This document shows, one piece after another, positions 1 through 10,556 of a stretch of 64,000 bases of DNA. The translations under genes were made by a program, and so were the position numbers. Origin of the DNA: Ulota crispa (lineage: Eukaryota; Streptophyta; Bryopsida; Orthotrichales; Orthotrichaceae); contig OY987251.1 in assembly GCA_963920765.1 (NCBI GenBank), positions 8,621,219 through 8,685,218 on the forward strand, read 5' to 3'. The first letter of the stretch is position 1. Every line of letters begins with the position of its first letter. The notes beneath the pieces were generated by a model. The model was not told the origin of the DNA. It made no database searches and saw only the letters and a program-made list of their open reading frames with translations.

Positions 1-166
1 GACGATTTGTGTGCACTTGTGACCCTTCTGATGGTATGACTCTCAAAACTAAGTACCCCATCTCCGGAGGTAGGAGACAGTTTGCTAGAAAGACGTCACC
101 GTTTGCTCAAACCTAAACAGATGTGCTGCTTGCTTACGTAAATTCTCTTCTTTCTATCTAAAACTT
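1..166. other. Intergenic DNA, no gene
   Basis: No coding signal is visible. Bases about 57-110 resemble bases about 9965-10020 (both carry CCCCATCTCCGGAG followed by a TTGCTAGA stretch), so this is part of a dispersed repeat present at least twice in the window. Confidence 0.5.
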
Positions 167-170
167 TTAA

Positions 171-512
171 CCCTTAAAGGATTGATGGATCACCGTGACT
201 TGCCTTGCTTGTAGCACATGGACTTCAGTAATATTGCTTCAAAAAGTTAGAAAAGTCAACAGTGCATGGTGCCCTCATGAAAATTGCAAGAAGGGCAACT
301 TGGGAGCTAACACTATGTTTCTGAATCTTATCACAATTTGGGTTATAAAAAAAACGAATGCATCTCAAGAGATAATTTTTTGTCTTCCATGATGAACCAT
401 ATGTTTATGGTCATTTCTGAAAAAAAATCAGATGAAAAACAACTTATTTTTGAAGCACAAAATCTTCTTTAAGAGCTGGAGGACGTTTTTTGTCCTCCTT
501 GACGTTTAGGGG
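171..512. mobile_element. TTAA-flanked MITE, family A, copy 1
   Basis: A 342-bp element bounded by TTAA at 167-170 and 513-516. It starts CCCTTAAAGG and ends with the complement of CCCCTAAACG. Its interior (GATGGATCACCGTG..., and a GGACGTTTTTTGTC stretch near the right end) matches the element at 7649-7996 over its whole length. It has no coding capacity. The roughly 40 bp left of the element (GTAAATTCTC...CTATCTAAAACT) are repeated just right of it at about 517-555, which is longer than a normal target duplication. Confidence 0.75.
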
Positions 513-563
513 TTAAGTAAATTCTCCTCTTTCTCCTCTTTCTATCTAAAACTCTTAAGAGTG

Positions 564-693
564 CTAAGGGTATATTCACACTTGGTGTTAGGAGGGTATT
601 AGCAATATGAATTCAACCCAAAAGTGTGTCCAAACACATCTTATTTTCCTTTGCTACTACCACTAATAATACCAAGTTTGAACATATCCTAAG
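564..693. mobile_element. 130-bp MITE with GCTAAGGGTAT ends
   Basis: Short element with inverted ends: CTAAGGGTATATTCACACTTGG on the left is mirrored by CCAAGTTTGAACATATCC on the right. A second copy at about 10099-10553 is split by a Stowaway element. Non-coding. The superfamily is not clear to me. Confidence 0.6.
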
Positions 694-930
694 AGTTATC
701 ATGGTTCTTTGCAGAGTTAATATGCAAGATTTGGTTAGTCAGGTTTTCTATTTTGGACGCAATGCAAGGTTTATCACTTGAAATTCTTAAGGAGAGTGAT
801 GGAAGAGCGATTGGCAAAGAGATTTCTTTTAGTGAGTTTTATGGATTATTTTTTTAGGGTTTAGGGTAGGAAAACTTCCCGTGATCTGGGCATTAAAATT
901 TTGCACTAGATCAAGTTAGGGTTAATCATT
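694..930. repeat. Dispersed repeat, copy with empty TTAA site
   Basis: Paralogous to 11565-11850 in the same orientation: both read ATGGTTCTTTG, then GCAAGGTT, then GATAGAAGAGCGAT or the near-identical GATGGAAGAGCGAT, then GATCTGSGCATTAA. This copy has a single TTAA at 893-896, where the other copy carries a 71-bp element flanked by two TTAAs. Bases 850-870 contain two copies of TTTAGGG, too few to be telomeric. Confidence 0.7.
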
Positions 931-969
931 TGAATTGTTAGCCCGCCAGAGCCGGCTCCTCATACAATC

Positions 970-1035
970 TATCCAATCCGATTCTCTTGATTATCCAATC
1001 CGATTCTCTTGATTATCCAATCCAATTCTCTTGAT
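970..1035. repeat. 22-bp tandem repeat, three copies
   Basis: Three head-to-tail copies of a 22-bp unit beginning TATCCAATCC, the third with one substitution. No coding context. Confidence 0.85.
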
Positions 1036-1929
1036 GGTCGCAGAAGGTAAAACGTAAACATGAATCGTAGTAAAAGTAAAAGTCACAAAATCCAAGAGCA
1101 ACAGAGAGCTGTTGCTTGGCCTTGGTTAATTGACCTCTCACTATTGGATCACAATATTTTGGTCGTGCGAGTGCCATGCATCCTATTTTCCATGGCATAG
1201 TAATTTTCAACCTAGGGTAATAGTAATAATTTGTCACCTATTTTTTTGTTTTTGTTCAATCACAATCTCCTCCATGGTCAAAAGACTAAAGTAAGGTCCC
1301 CAAATCCAATTCTAAATTCAAAACTCCCAAATTCAATTGTTACATGATAAGATTCTGAAATCACAAAAAAATTGAAATGCAAAAAACTTTGCTGGCTCAC
1401 ACCGCAGAACATGGTGCTTGCTAGACCAAAATATTGTTCATTGTCATCAGCATTTTTGTTTTGGGCAATAAATTGCTAGATAGCTACAAAAAACTTGAGG
1501 AGCCTAAATTAGCACCAAAGCCAGTGAAAATATTGAGTGTGATTTGCCAAAATTTGCCAAAATTCACCAATGAAGGGACTGTTTTCACCTCCCTTTTCAG
1601 ACATTATTTTTTGGCAACTAAATGCCCAATTTCTTCATAATAAAATGGGTACCTTCAAGAGTTTAGGAAAAAAGAAAGGATTATGTACTTCTTTGTTTAA
1701 TTTTCTCCTTTCAACTTGTTTTCAATTTGAGGTTTTTTTGTATAAAGAATATAGCCTAGAATAATTTGCATTGAAATAGAAAGTATAAGTAATGATAGAG
1801 TTCCATCAAATAAGTCATTTTGCCAATTATAAGTAAATATAGGGATCCTTTAATTCTTGCCTATGAGATAAATAGTCCCCCAAAAAGAAACCCCTCGCTG
1901 CACGGGGTACTCAAAATATACATAGAGTG
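1036..1929. other. Intergenic AT-rich DNA
   Basis: No gene, RNA or convincing transposon is visible. The short open frames here lack codon bias and recognisable motifs. Confidence 0.5.
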
Positions 1930-2096
1930 ACCTCCCCAAGACTTAGATGCCCGCATAGGTCTTGGAATTCCCCACCTTTAGTAAAAGCTTCAAAAAATCA
2001 CACAAAATAGTTTAGCTTTGCTGCTATAGGTACATGTTGGAAATCCATTTATCCCAAGATTTATCCCCCCAAGGGATAGTTGGGCCTCTAGGGGTT
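1930..2096. mobile_element. Truncated family B element (one end only)
   Basis: Matches the end of the 930-bp family B elements: a GAATTCCCCACCTTTAGTAAAAG stretch, then a GTACATG motif and the terminal GGGCCTCTAGGGGTTGA, a decayed form of the family end GGCCTTTAGGGGTTAA. The rest of the element is missing. Confidence 0.6.
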
Positions 2097-2160
2097 GACA
2101 CTTAACACATCATTATATTTGTATATGAAAATACAATTTCTGCAAGTTATATATTTTTGG

Positions 2161-5100
2161 GAAAATTTCATGGATACCCCTGAAGTTTGCAATAATATCA
2201 CAGATATCCCTGAAGTTTGACCTGAAGTTTGAGTAATATCATGAATATCCTTTGACCGAGTGGTTTCTTTCTTGACTGCTGCGGCTTCTTTCCCGGATAA
2301 AAAAAAATGAGCTTTCCCGAAAGCAGAGGACCTTTTTTGCGATCCACCGGAACCTCGCTCGCTTTATGCAAGAGTCGGGGCATTGCGTGGATTCTGACTG
2401 GGAACACGGACATGAGGGCATGTAAGCATGTTTGTAGTCTGATTGGGAACATGGGCATGAGGGGCCTGTTGGTGCGGAAATTTAGGACTTCCCTCGAGCT
2501 TGGCTGAGGCTGGCTGGCTGAGGCTTGGCTGGACCAAGCCCTTTTTTCTGTAAAATTTACTGAAAACTGTCACTTTCTTGGAAATGGGTACGAAGGTAGG
2601 AAAAAAAGTTTTTTTTGAAAATTCAACCGTAGGATCTTGTCCTAGACTATGGGAGGTACATGTGGGAAAAAAATCAACTAGTTTTAAATGTAGAGGAGTG
2701 ATATATTGACATTTGAAGTGAAAAAAAAGGTTTTTTCCTTGCCGCCCAAAAATTTCAGAAGTCTTTAATTACTTCTAAATCAAAAAAATTGCTCTACGCA
2801 AAGTTGAGGTTTATGTTTTTCATGTAGAAGACCAAGTTAGGTATGTGTGGGAGAATTTTCAAATGAATTGGAGGTGTGAATCATACTTTGCAAAATCTCG
2901 CAATGCCGTAAGGCCATGAAATTTGCATATACACTAAGCAAAATTGGAGGATTTATGTAAAATTCAGAAATTTGAATTGCTTTGATCCAAATGGTGCAAA
3001 CCAAGGAATCTTAGTCTACTACAACTTGGAAAAAGAAGAAGTCAAAAAGCAAATTCACAAAGAGCTCAAAAAAGTAAAGCACCAAGGTAAAAGGAATGGA
3101 GGTATGGGAGTCCCATACTTGCCCGCAAACTAAAACTTTTTCAATCATAAATCAAAATTGAATGATTCAAAGCTCCCCACATATGTATAAATCTAAAGAA
3201 CCAATTTCATATTTTTATTTTGAAAAAATGCAATTTTTAAAAAAGTTTTTGGCTGCCCGCTCTCCCTTGTTGTTCAGAAATTCATGCATAACTTCTTCAA
3301 TAAATGTCGGAATGAACAAAAAAAGTAGATGCCCATGTAAATTTTTGAATTCCCCATCTTCAATAAAAGTTTCAAAAAATCATGCAAAGTAGTTTAGCCA
3401 TAGGTACATGCCCAAAATCTCCTTTGTCCCGCGTAGGGACAATGATCCTTTAGGGGTTAAGTGGCCCCAAGCTTGAAAATGTCAAAGAAATGCAATCCAC
3501 AGCACGTATCTTTTAGGAGTTAAGGTGGAGGCATCCATAGCTGATATTGCCCCATTCCCAAGTAGCAAGGGGTGATGTTTCTACCATGAGCAAGAATACG
3601 TGCTGTGGATTGCATTTCTTTGACATTTTCAAGCTTGGGGCCACTTAACCCCTAAAGGATCATTGTCCCTACGCGGGACAAAGGAGATTTTTGGGCATGT
3701 ACCTATGGCTAAACTACTTTGCATGATTTTTTGAAACTTTTATTGAAGATGGGGAATTCAAAAATTTACATGGGCATCTACTTTTTTTGTTCATTCCGAC
3801 ATTTATTGAAGAAGTTATGCATGNNNNNNNNNNNNNNNNNNNNNNNNNNNNNNNNNNNNNNNNNNNNNNNNNNNNNNNNNNNNNNNNNNNNNNNNNNNNN
3901 NNNNNNNNNNNNNNNNNNNNNNNNNNNNNNNNNNNNNNNNNNNNNNNNNNNNNNNNNNNNNNNNNNNNNNNNNNNNNNNNNNNNNNNNNNNNNNNNNNNN
4001 NNNNNNNNNNNNNNNNNNNNNNNAGCACGTATCTTTTAGGAGTTAAGGTGGAGGCATCCATAGCTGATATTGCCCCATTCCCAAGTAGCAAGGGGTGATG
4101 TTTCTACCATGAGCAAGAATACGTGCTGTGGATTGCATTTCTTTGACATTTTCAAGCTTGGGGCCACTTAACCCCTAAAGGATCATTGTCCCTACGCGGG
4201 ACAAAGGAGATTTTGGGCATGTACCTATGGCTAAACTACTTTGCATGATTTTTTGAAACTTTTATTGAAGATGGGGAATTCAAAAATTTACATGGGCATC
4301 TACTTTTTTTGTTCATTCCGACATTTATTGAAGAAGTTATGCATGAATTTCTGAACAACAAGGGAGAGCGGGCAGCCAAAAACTTTTTTAAAAATTGCAT
4401 TTTTTCAAAATAAAAATATGAAATTGGTTCTTTAGATTTATACATATGTGGGGAGCTTTGAATCATTCAATTTTGATTTATGATTGAAAAAGTTTTAGTT
4501 TGCGGGCAAGTATGGGACTCCCATACCTCCATTCCTTTTACCTTGGTGCTTTACTTTTTTGAGCTCTTTGTGAATTTGCTTTTTGACTTCTTCTTTTTCC
4601 AAGTTGTAGTAGACTAAGATTCCTTGGTTTGCACCATTTGGATCAAAGCAATTCAAATTTCTGAATTTTACATAAATCCTCCAATTTTGCTTAGTGTATA
4701 TGCAAATTTCATGGCCTTACGGCATTGCGAGATTTTGCAAAGTATGATTCACACCTCCAATTCATTTGAAAATTCTCCCACACATACCTAACTTGGTCTT
4801 CTACATGAAAAACATAAACCTCAACTTTGCGTAGAGCAATTTTTTTGATTTAGAAGTAATTAAAGACTTCTGAAATTTTTGGGCGGCAAGGAAAAAACCT
4901 TTTTTTTCACTTCAAATGTCAATATATCACTCCTCTACATTTAAAACTAGTTGATTTTTTTCCCACATGTACCTCCCATAGTCTAGGACAAGATCCTACG
5001 GTTGAATTTTCAAAAAAAACTTTTTTTCCTACCTTCGTACCCATTTCCAAGAAAGTGACAGTTTTCAGTAAATTTTACAGAAAAAAGGGCTTGGTCCAGC

Positions 5101-5467
5101 CAAGCCTCAGCCAGCCAGCCTCAGCCAAGCTCGAGGGAAGTCCTAAATTTCCGCACCAACAGGCCCCTCATGCCCATGTTCCCAATCAGACTACAAACAT
5201 GCTTACATGCCCTCATGTCCGTGTTCCCAGTCAGAATCCACGCAATGCCCCGACTCTTGCATAAAGCGAGCGAGGTTCCGGTGGATCGCAAAAAAGGTCC
5301 TCTGCTTTCGGGAAAGCTCATTTTTTTTTATCCGGGAAAGAAGCCGCAGCAGTCAAGAAAGAAACCACTCGGTCAAAGGATATTCATGATATTACTCAAA
5401 CTTCAGGTCAAACTTCAGGGATATCTGTGATATTATTGCAAACTTCAGGGGTATCCATGAAATTTTC
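2161..5467. mobile_element. Giant foldback (palindromic) element with internal scaffold gap
   Basis: Arms 2161-3508 and about 4120-5467 are inverted copies of each other and appear essentially identical: positions pair to a constant sum of 7628. An 88-bp unpaired spacer (3509-3596, duplicated at 4032-4119) lies between them. Each arm joins an outer piece (ends GAAAATTTCATGG) to a family B element lacking its outer end near 2530. The flanks carry near-matching TATATTTTTG (2150-2159) and TATATTTTTTG (5470-5480), possibly a target duplication of Mutator-like length, but not directly abutting. Non-coding; a transcript would fold into a hairpin of about 1.3 kb. Confidence 0.8.
3824..4023. other. 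Scaffold gap, 200 N
   Basis: Exactly 200 unknown bases. The sequence before it (3501-3823) repeats after it (4024-4345) with a single one-T length difference, so the gap probably joins two overlapping contig ends and is not real missing DNA. Confidence 0.9.
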
Positions 5468-5896
5468 TCTATATTTTTTGTGGTCATTTTTAATTTTGCT
5501 TACTAATATGGGTTTCATTGTGTCAGAAAGAAAGAATGGTAAGAAGTTTCTGGTATGAGAATGTTTGGAAATGTGACTAATTTTATATTATTTCTACAAT
5601 TATTTTGGTTACATTTTTAAAGGTTTCTAGTAGTATTATTTTGTGAACATAAGAAAACTATTTTTTTTAATTAGTTCTAAAGTAGGATAAGGTGTTTTAG
5701 CAATTTGACTTTAGCACATTGACGTGTAAAATATTCGTTATATTGTACCATCCTTGCAGGCATTCAAATTGGTATGACAATTCCTATGTGAAAATATGTG
5801 GTTGCTGCATTAATACTCCAAACATTCCCATGTAGAATTGAAGCTAAACTAGAACACTCATCAATGAAAGGTGCTAAAAATATTATTAATTACATG

Positions 5897-5957
<61 letters not shown>

Positions 5958-6645
5958 GTCCTGTTGACATTCATAGTATATCTAAGTTTCTTTTTTGACA
6001 TCGTAATGTCCATTGAGTGGATTCTACAGTACACCATGAATACAAATTATCTTTTGCCTTCTCGTCAATATTAATTTGAAAGCACTATTTTTGTAATTTT
6101 TTTTTCTTATACAATTGATAAAACATTTAACCATATAATGAATGCTACGCTGAATTATGTTTTGATTGTAACTTTATAAGTCATACTAAGGTACGCTATG
6201 TATTTTTGAAGATTGTTTTATATTTTAACTCTTTGAAACTTTTATTGTTTTGAAGTTTCCAATCCCAGGGTTAATTGGAAGTTATCGGTTTCCTTGGTAT
6301 CTATATATATATGAGGAACTGATCAAGCATAATTACATACATATTAATAGAAATTAATTTTTTTCCACTAGAGCCATTAATATTAATTTAATCCTTGAAA
6401 GAGTCCTACTATTACGTCCAAATTTTCTAATCATGTAGAAATTTTGTCCATATACCTTGTGAGTTTTTGAGGAAGTATGATCATTTTGTACTCACAATTT
6501 TTTCTTACTATCATTAATATTACATTTTCACTTTGTTTTTTTAAGTGATGTTTTTCACTTTCTCTGAATTCATTGAAAATTCAAAGTACAGAAGGATTTT
6601 TTATTTGCATAATGTAGGGAATTATAAAAGCTAACACCTCAAAGT
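5468..6645. other. Intergenic AT-rich DNA
   Basis: No gene seen. It contains the AT microsatellite at 5898-5950 and otherwise unstructured AT-rich sequence. Confidence 0.5.
5898..5950. repeat. (AT)n microsatellite
   Basis: Uninterrupted alternating AT for about 53 bp. Confidence 0.95.
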
Positions 6646-6649
6646 GTTA

Positions 6650-6995
6650 AAGCGACACCCTCAATGAGCACCTAATTTGAGAATTTAATGCTTAAATTCT
6701 TGATCCAAGTGGTCCATCATTCCTTTAATCATGACATTACCACCTTCTTGAAACAAAGAAGAACAAACTAACTTTTTTATTGAATCTTTATTGCACTATT
6801 ACAATAATTTTTATACAATCTTGCTTTATGTAATTCCAAAATTCTTTCAATTTCAATTTGAGATTGTAGCATCTCCAAATTTTATGAATATAGCCCTTGA
6901 ACAATAGGTGTGAACAACTCTTTCAATCCAAATCAAGAATTTTTTAGCACTAAATTCTCAAATTGCATGCTCATGGCACACCGTGGGGTCTCGCT
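6650..6995. mobile_element. TTAA-flanked MITE, family K, copy 1
   Basis: A 346-bp element between TTAA at 6646-6649 and TTAA at 6996-6999. Its ends are AGCGACACCC and, on the other strand, AGCGAGACCC. The subterminal GAGAATTTAATGCTTAA and its inverted partner TTTTTAGCACTAAATTCTC extend the inverted repeat. An inverted copy lies at 22173-22526 and a left-end fragment at 23086-23250. The TTAA at its right end is also the left TTAA of the next element. Confidence 0.75.
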
Positions 6996-6999
6996 TTAA

Positions 7000-7310
7000 G
7001 GTAGGAGCACCCGTAAATGTCAAACTAAGGGTTTTGAACATGATGAATATCAATAAACAACTAGCAAATCATAGGTTCCTATTAGGAATAGAAAGAAATG
7101 AGTTTGCACTTTCAAATGTGTTATTTGGATATTGTGAGAATAAGTTAAGAATTTTTAAAGAGCAAATTGCCATTGCACCCATAACCACTTTTAAGAATTC
7201 ATGTTCATGTGTTGTACATTCTTGTCATTACATCTATTCACTTCCACAGATTCTCCAAGATTTTAAAAGTGACGGTTATGGGGACACTGAAGCTTATGGG
7301 TGCTCCTACC
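7000..7310. mobile_element. TTAA-flanked MITE with GGTAGGAGCACCC ends
   Basis: A 311-bp element between TTAA 6996-6999 and TTAA 7311-7314. The terminal inverted repeat is GGTAGGAGCACCCGTAA on the left and GGTAGGAGCACCCATAA on the right (16 of 17 identical). The internal 112-codon open frame is not conserved coding sequence. A solo right end of the same family (GGGTGCTGCTACCTTA) is seen near 59511-59526. The GG start differs from the CCCC start of the other TTAA families and could mean another superfamily with TTAA targets (for example Kolobok). Confidence 0.75.
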
Positions 7311-7644
7311 TTAACAATTGATATTACAAGGAATTTGGACCCAAGAAAGGGCTATGAGTTTGGATGTTCCTAATGCTGGGAACCAACCACTGTTGGTCGT
7401 CAAAAAAATTAAAAAATTAAAAAAAGTAAATAAAATAAAATAAAATAAAAATAAAAGTAAATAAAAGTCATTTTTTTCCCAAAAAAATCAATGAAATAAT
7501 GATATCTGACATGGTTGCCCTAATGTCATGTCATACTGCTGCAGATTGCCTATGTGGAAGTATTGTGGAAGTGTTCCCAAAATTCCCATAGTTTTGGGGG
7601 AAGAGGCCCATTCTTGGGTCCAAATCCCTTGTAATGGGTGTTGC
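7311..7644. other. Intergenic DNA, no gene
   Basis: AT-rich spacer with an A-rich simple stretch at about 7400-7460. No gene found. TTGGACCCAAGAA near 7335 has an inverted partner TTCTTGGGTCCAAA near 7612. Confidence 0.5.
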
Positions 7645-7648
7645 TTAA

Positions 7649-7996
7649 CCCTTAAAGGACGGATGGATCACCGTGGCTTGCCCTGCTTGTAGCATTCTAC
7701 AGTGTTTTGCACATGGGCACCAATAGTATTGCCTCAAAATGTTGGAAAAGTCAACAATGCATGGTGCCTTCTTGAAAATTGCAAGAAGGGCAGCTTGAGA
7801 GCTAACACCATATATCACAATTTGGGTTACAAAACAAAATGAATGTATCTCAAGAGGTAATTTTTTGCCTTCCATGATGCACTACGCATTTATGATTACT
7901 TTTGAAAAAAATTAGATCAAAATCAGTCTTTTTCTGGGATACAAAGTTGTTTTTATGAGGCAAAGGACGTTTTTTGTCTGTGCTGACATTTAGGGG
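7649..7996. mobile_element. TTAA-flanked MITE, family A, copy 2
   Basis: A 348-bp homologue of the element at 171-512. It is bounded by TTAA 7645-7648 and TTAA 7997-8000, starts CCCTTAAAGGAC and ends GACATTTAGGGG. The right TTAA is shared with the family B element that begins at 8001; the junction reads TTTAGGGGTTAACCCCTAAA, a perfect 20-bp palindrome. Confidence 0.8.
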
Positions 7997-8000
7997 TTAA

Positions 8001-8931
8001 CCCCTAAAGGACCAACTGTCTCCTTGGGGGACAATCGGGATTTTGGGCATGTCCTTCCAACTAAACTACTCTATATAATTTTTTGAAACTTTTATGTGAG
8101 ATGAGAAATTCAAAGACCTATGTGGGCATCTAATTTTTTCTTCATTCCGACATTTATTGAAGAAGTTATGCATAAATTTCTGAAAAATAGGGGAGATTGG
8201 GCAGCCAAAAACTTATCTAAAAATATACTTTTTTCAAAATAAAAATCTGAAATTGGTTCTTTAGATTTATACATATGTGGGGAGCTTTGAATCATTCAAT
8301 TTCAATTTATGAGTGAAAAGTTTTAGTTTGTGGACATGTACAAGACTCCCATACCTCCATTCTTTTTGCCTTTGGTACTTTAATTTTTTGTGCTCTTTGT
8401 GAATTTTTTTTCTGAGTTTATTTTTCTTGTTGTAGTATATTACGATTCCTTGGTTTTCACCATTTGGATCAAAGTAATTCACATTTCTCAATTTTTCATA
8501 AATCCTCCGATTTTGCCTAGTGTATATGCAAATTTGATGGCCTTACGGCATTGCAGGATTATACATAGTAAGATTCACACCTCCAATTCATTTGAAAATT
8601 CTCCCACACTTACCTAACTTGGTCTTCTACATGGGAAAAATAAACCTCAAATTTGCATAGAGCAATTTTTTTGATTTAGAGGCAATCAAAGGGCTTCTTA
8701 AATTTTTGGGCAACAAGGAAAAAACTTTTTTTTCACTTCAAAAGTCAATATCTCACTCCTCTACATCTAGAATGAGCTGATTTTTTTCCCTCAAGTACCT
8801 CCCATAGTCTTGGGCAAGATCTTACAATTGGATTTCCAAAAATAATTGTTTTTCCTACCTTTTTACTCATTCCCCCAAAAGTGGCAGTTTTCAATAACTT
8901 TCACTAAAAAAAGGGCTTGATCCTTTAGGGG
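8001..8931. mobile_element. TTAA-flanked element, family B, copy 1
   Basis: A 931-bp element between TTAA 7997-8000 and TTAA 8932-8935. The ends are CCCCTAAAGGACCAA and, inverted, CCCCTAAAGGATCAA. Its interior (GCATGT motif near the left, ATTCATTTGAAAATTCTCCCACAC in the middle, an AAAAAAGGGCTTGATCC right end) matches 50400-51330, 51710-52639 and the palindrome arms at 2161-5467. Open frames inside are the same in several copies only because the DNA is copied; no transposase motif is seen. Confidence 0.8.
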
Positions 8932-9217
8932 TTAAGCAATTCCCATAGAGTATTTAAAGGTTTCTACCATTTTGCAACCCTATTTTGCACTTGATCATTT
9001 ATTTATTTATTTATTTGACTCCTTTCATGAATAAAGTCTATATCAAGGTTTCCAAATCCAAGAATGAATTCAATATTTTAAATTCAATCTCCTGCTTAAG
9101 AACTTTGAAACTCTTACATTTTCTGCTGGGTGAAAAAAATCTGATATTTTCCACCCTCCACACAAGACGGAGGTGTGAGAAGAAGCCGTAAACGAGATGC
9201 AAAGAACCCAAGAGAAC

Positions 9218-9704
9218 GAGCAGCGGGGACAAACTGCAAGAACAACCTGTGGGAACGAACTGCAAGAACAACCTGTGGGAACGAACTGCAAGAACAACCT
9301 GTGGGAACGAACTGCAAGAACAACCTGTGGGAACGAACTGCAAGAACAACCTGTGGGAACGAACTGCAAGAACAACCTGTGGGAACGAACTGCAAGAACA
9401 ACCTGTGGGAACAAACTGCAAGAACAACCTGTGGGAACGAACTGCAAGAACAACCTGTGGGAACGAACTGCAAGAACAACCTGTGGGAACGAACTATGGG
9501 AACGAGCTGCGGGAACGAGCTGTGAGAACGAATTCCACGAACGAGCTGCGGGAACGAGCTGTGAGAACGAATTCCACGAACGAGCTGCGGGAACGAGCTG
9601 TGAGAACGAATTCCACGAACGAGCTGCGGGAATGAACTCCGGGAACGAGCTGCGGGAACGAACTCCGGGAACGAGATGCGGGAACGGACAACGGGAACGA
9701 GCTC
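9218..9704. repeat. Minisatellite built on a 13-bp unit (26- and 39-bp higher order)
   Basis: About ten copies of a 26-bp unit made of two 13-mers (GAACTGCAAGAAC and AACCTGTGGGAAC) run from 9231 to 9490. They are followed by three copies of a 39-bp unit made of three 13-mers (GAGCTGTGAGAAC, GAATTCCACGAAC, GAGCTGCGGGAAC), then degenerate 13-mers. Because 13 and 26 are not multiples of three and the units lack stops, several frames on both strands stay open for 116 to 215 codons; I treat these as accidental. It is more GC-rich than its surroundings. Confidence 0.9.
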
Positions 9705-10098
9705 CCTTTGTCCTCATTTAATCCAGATGAGGGGCACGAACGCTAAAAGACATGAAGTACATACTACATACCCAATATGGTTAGGCAGGGTACCCATGGG
9801 TGGGTATATATCCTTCACCCTCTGCTCCTTCTTGCACGACTATACTTGAACAGGATCTGTTCTATAGTGCGTACATCTGATCTGTGATTTCTATCATAGA
9901 CAAGACCTCCAACCCGGACGATGATCCATGGTCCTCCGTCCTGAGCGCGATTAACCGCAGTTGGGTCCCCCATCTCCGGAGCAGGGACTCATCTTGCTAG
10001 ATGAACGTCCGGTCTGCGTATTCCGCAGGCGGTGATGGGCGGAGGGCGTTCTGACGGGTTCACACCAAATCCTCTTTTGTTGCATTCTCCTCTTTTTG
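9705..10098. other. Intergenic DNA, more GC-rich
   Basis: No gene recognised. Composition is visibly less AT-rich than nearby. Bases 9965-10050 are paralogous to about 57-130. It could be a remnant of a retroelement end, but no LTR pair, primer-binding site or polyprotein is visible. Confidence 0.4.
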
Positions 10099-10553
10099 TG
10101 GGTATATTCACATTTGGTGTTTGGAGAGGTATTAGCAATATGAGTGTACTCCCTCCGTCCCAAAATGATCTTCCTATTACACAAAATGTTATAAATTAAG
10201 TTCAAAAAGAATCATTTATAAAAAAAAATTGACATATGAATAGAGTTTGAAATTAGTTTTCAAAGTGTGGTTTCAAAGTGCTTGAAAATTGAATTTTTGA
10301 GGCATTTTTGAAGAGCACCGGTGGCCACTCACTTGATGGTATGGGATTGGTTAGCATGCCACATGCTTTTGGACTATGTGCAAGTGTCACTAGCTCCATT
10401 CCTCCTTCAACAAGAAGATCATTTCAGGAAACTAAATAAAGGTCAACATGAAGATCATTTTGGGACGGAGGGAGTAGTTAATAGTGTGTTCAAATACATC
10501 TAATTTTCACTCGCTACTGCCACTCTTGACGCCAAGTGTGAACATACCCTTAG
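10099..10553. mobile_element. 130-bp-type MITE, copy 2, split by a Stowaway element
   Basis: The left part (10099-10148, GGTATATTCACATTTGG then GTATTAGCAATATGA) and right part (10475-10553, ending GCCAAGTGTGAACATACCC) match the intact element at 564-693. The middle is displaced by the Stowaway element at 10149-10474. It is the clearest example of nesting on this side of the window. Confidence 0.75.
10149..10474. mobile_element. Stowaway (Tc1/mariner-type) MITE
   Basis: Perfect inverted ends CTCCCTCCGTCCCAAAATGA and their complement TCATTTTGGGACGGAGGGAG, flanked by the TA target duplication (10147-10148 and 10475-10476). Length 326 bp and the CTCCCTCCGTCCC start are diagnostic of plant Stowaway MITEs. 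Further inverted matches (AGATCAT) extend inward. Non-coding. Confidence 0.95.
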
Positions 10554-10556
10554 CGC

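Noticed and set aside
850-870. Telomere-like TTTAGGG repeats, and CCCTAAA inside many element ends
   Set aside because: Only two copies in tandem; the CCCTAAA in element ends is part of their terminal repeats, not a telomere.
3714-4098. Open frames crossing the N gap
   Set aside because: Most codons are unknown bases; the rest duplicates transposon sequence.
2198-5430. Identical peptides encoded on opposite strands
   Set aside because: They reflect the two arms of the palindrome, not conserved proteins.
9038-9721. Overlapping repetitive open frames up to 215 codons on both strands
   Set aside because: They arise from a minisatellite whose unit lacks stop codons in all frames; no start context, domain or codon preference supports a protein.
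9705-10098. Possible LTR retrotransposon end
   Set aside because: No second LTR, TG...CA border, primer-binding site or polyprotein is visible.
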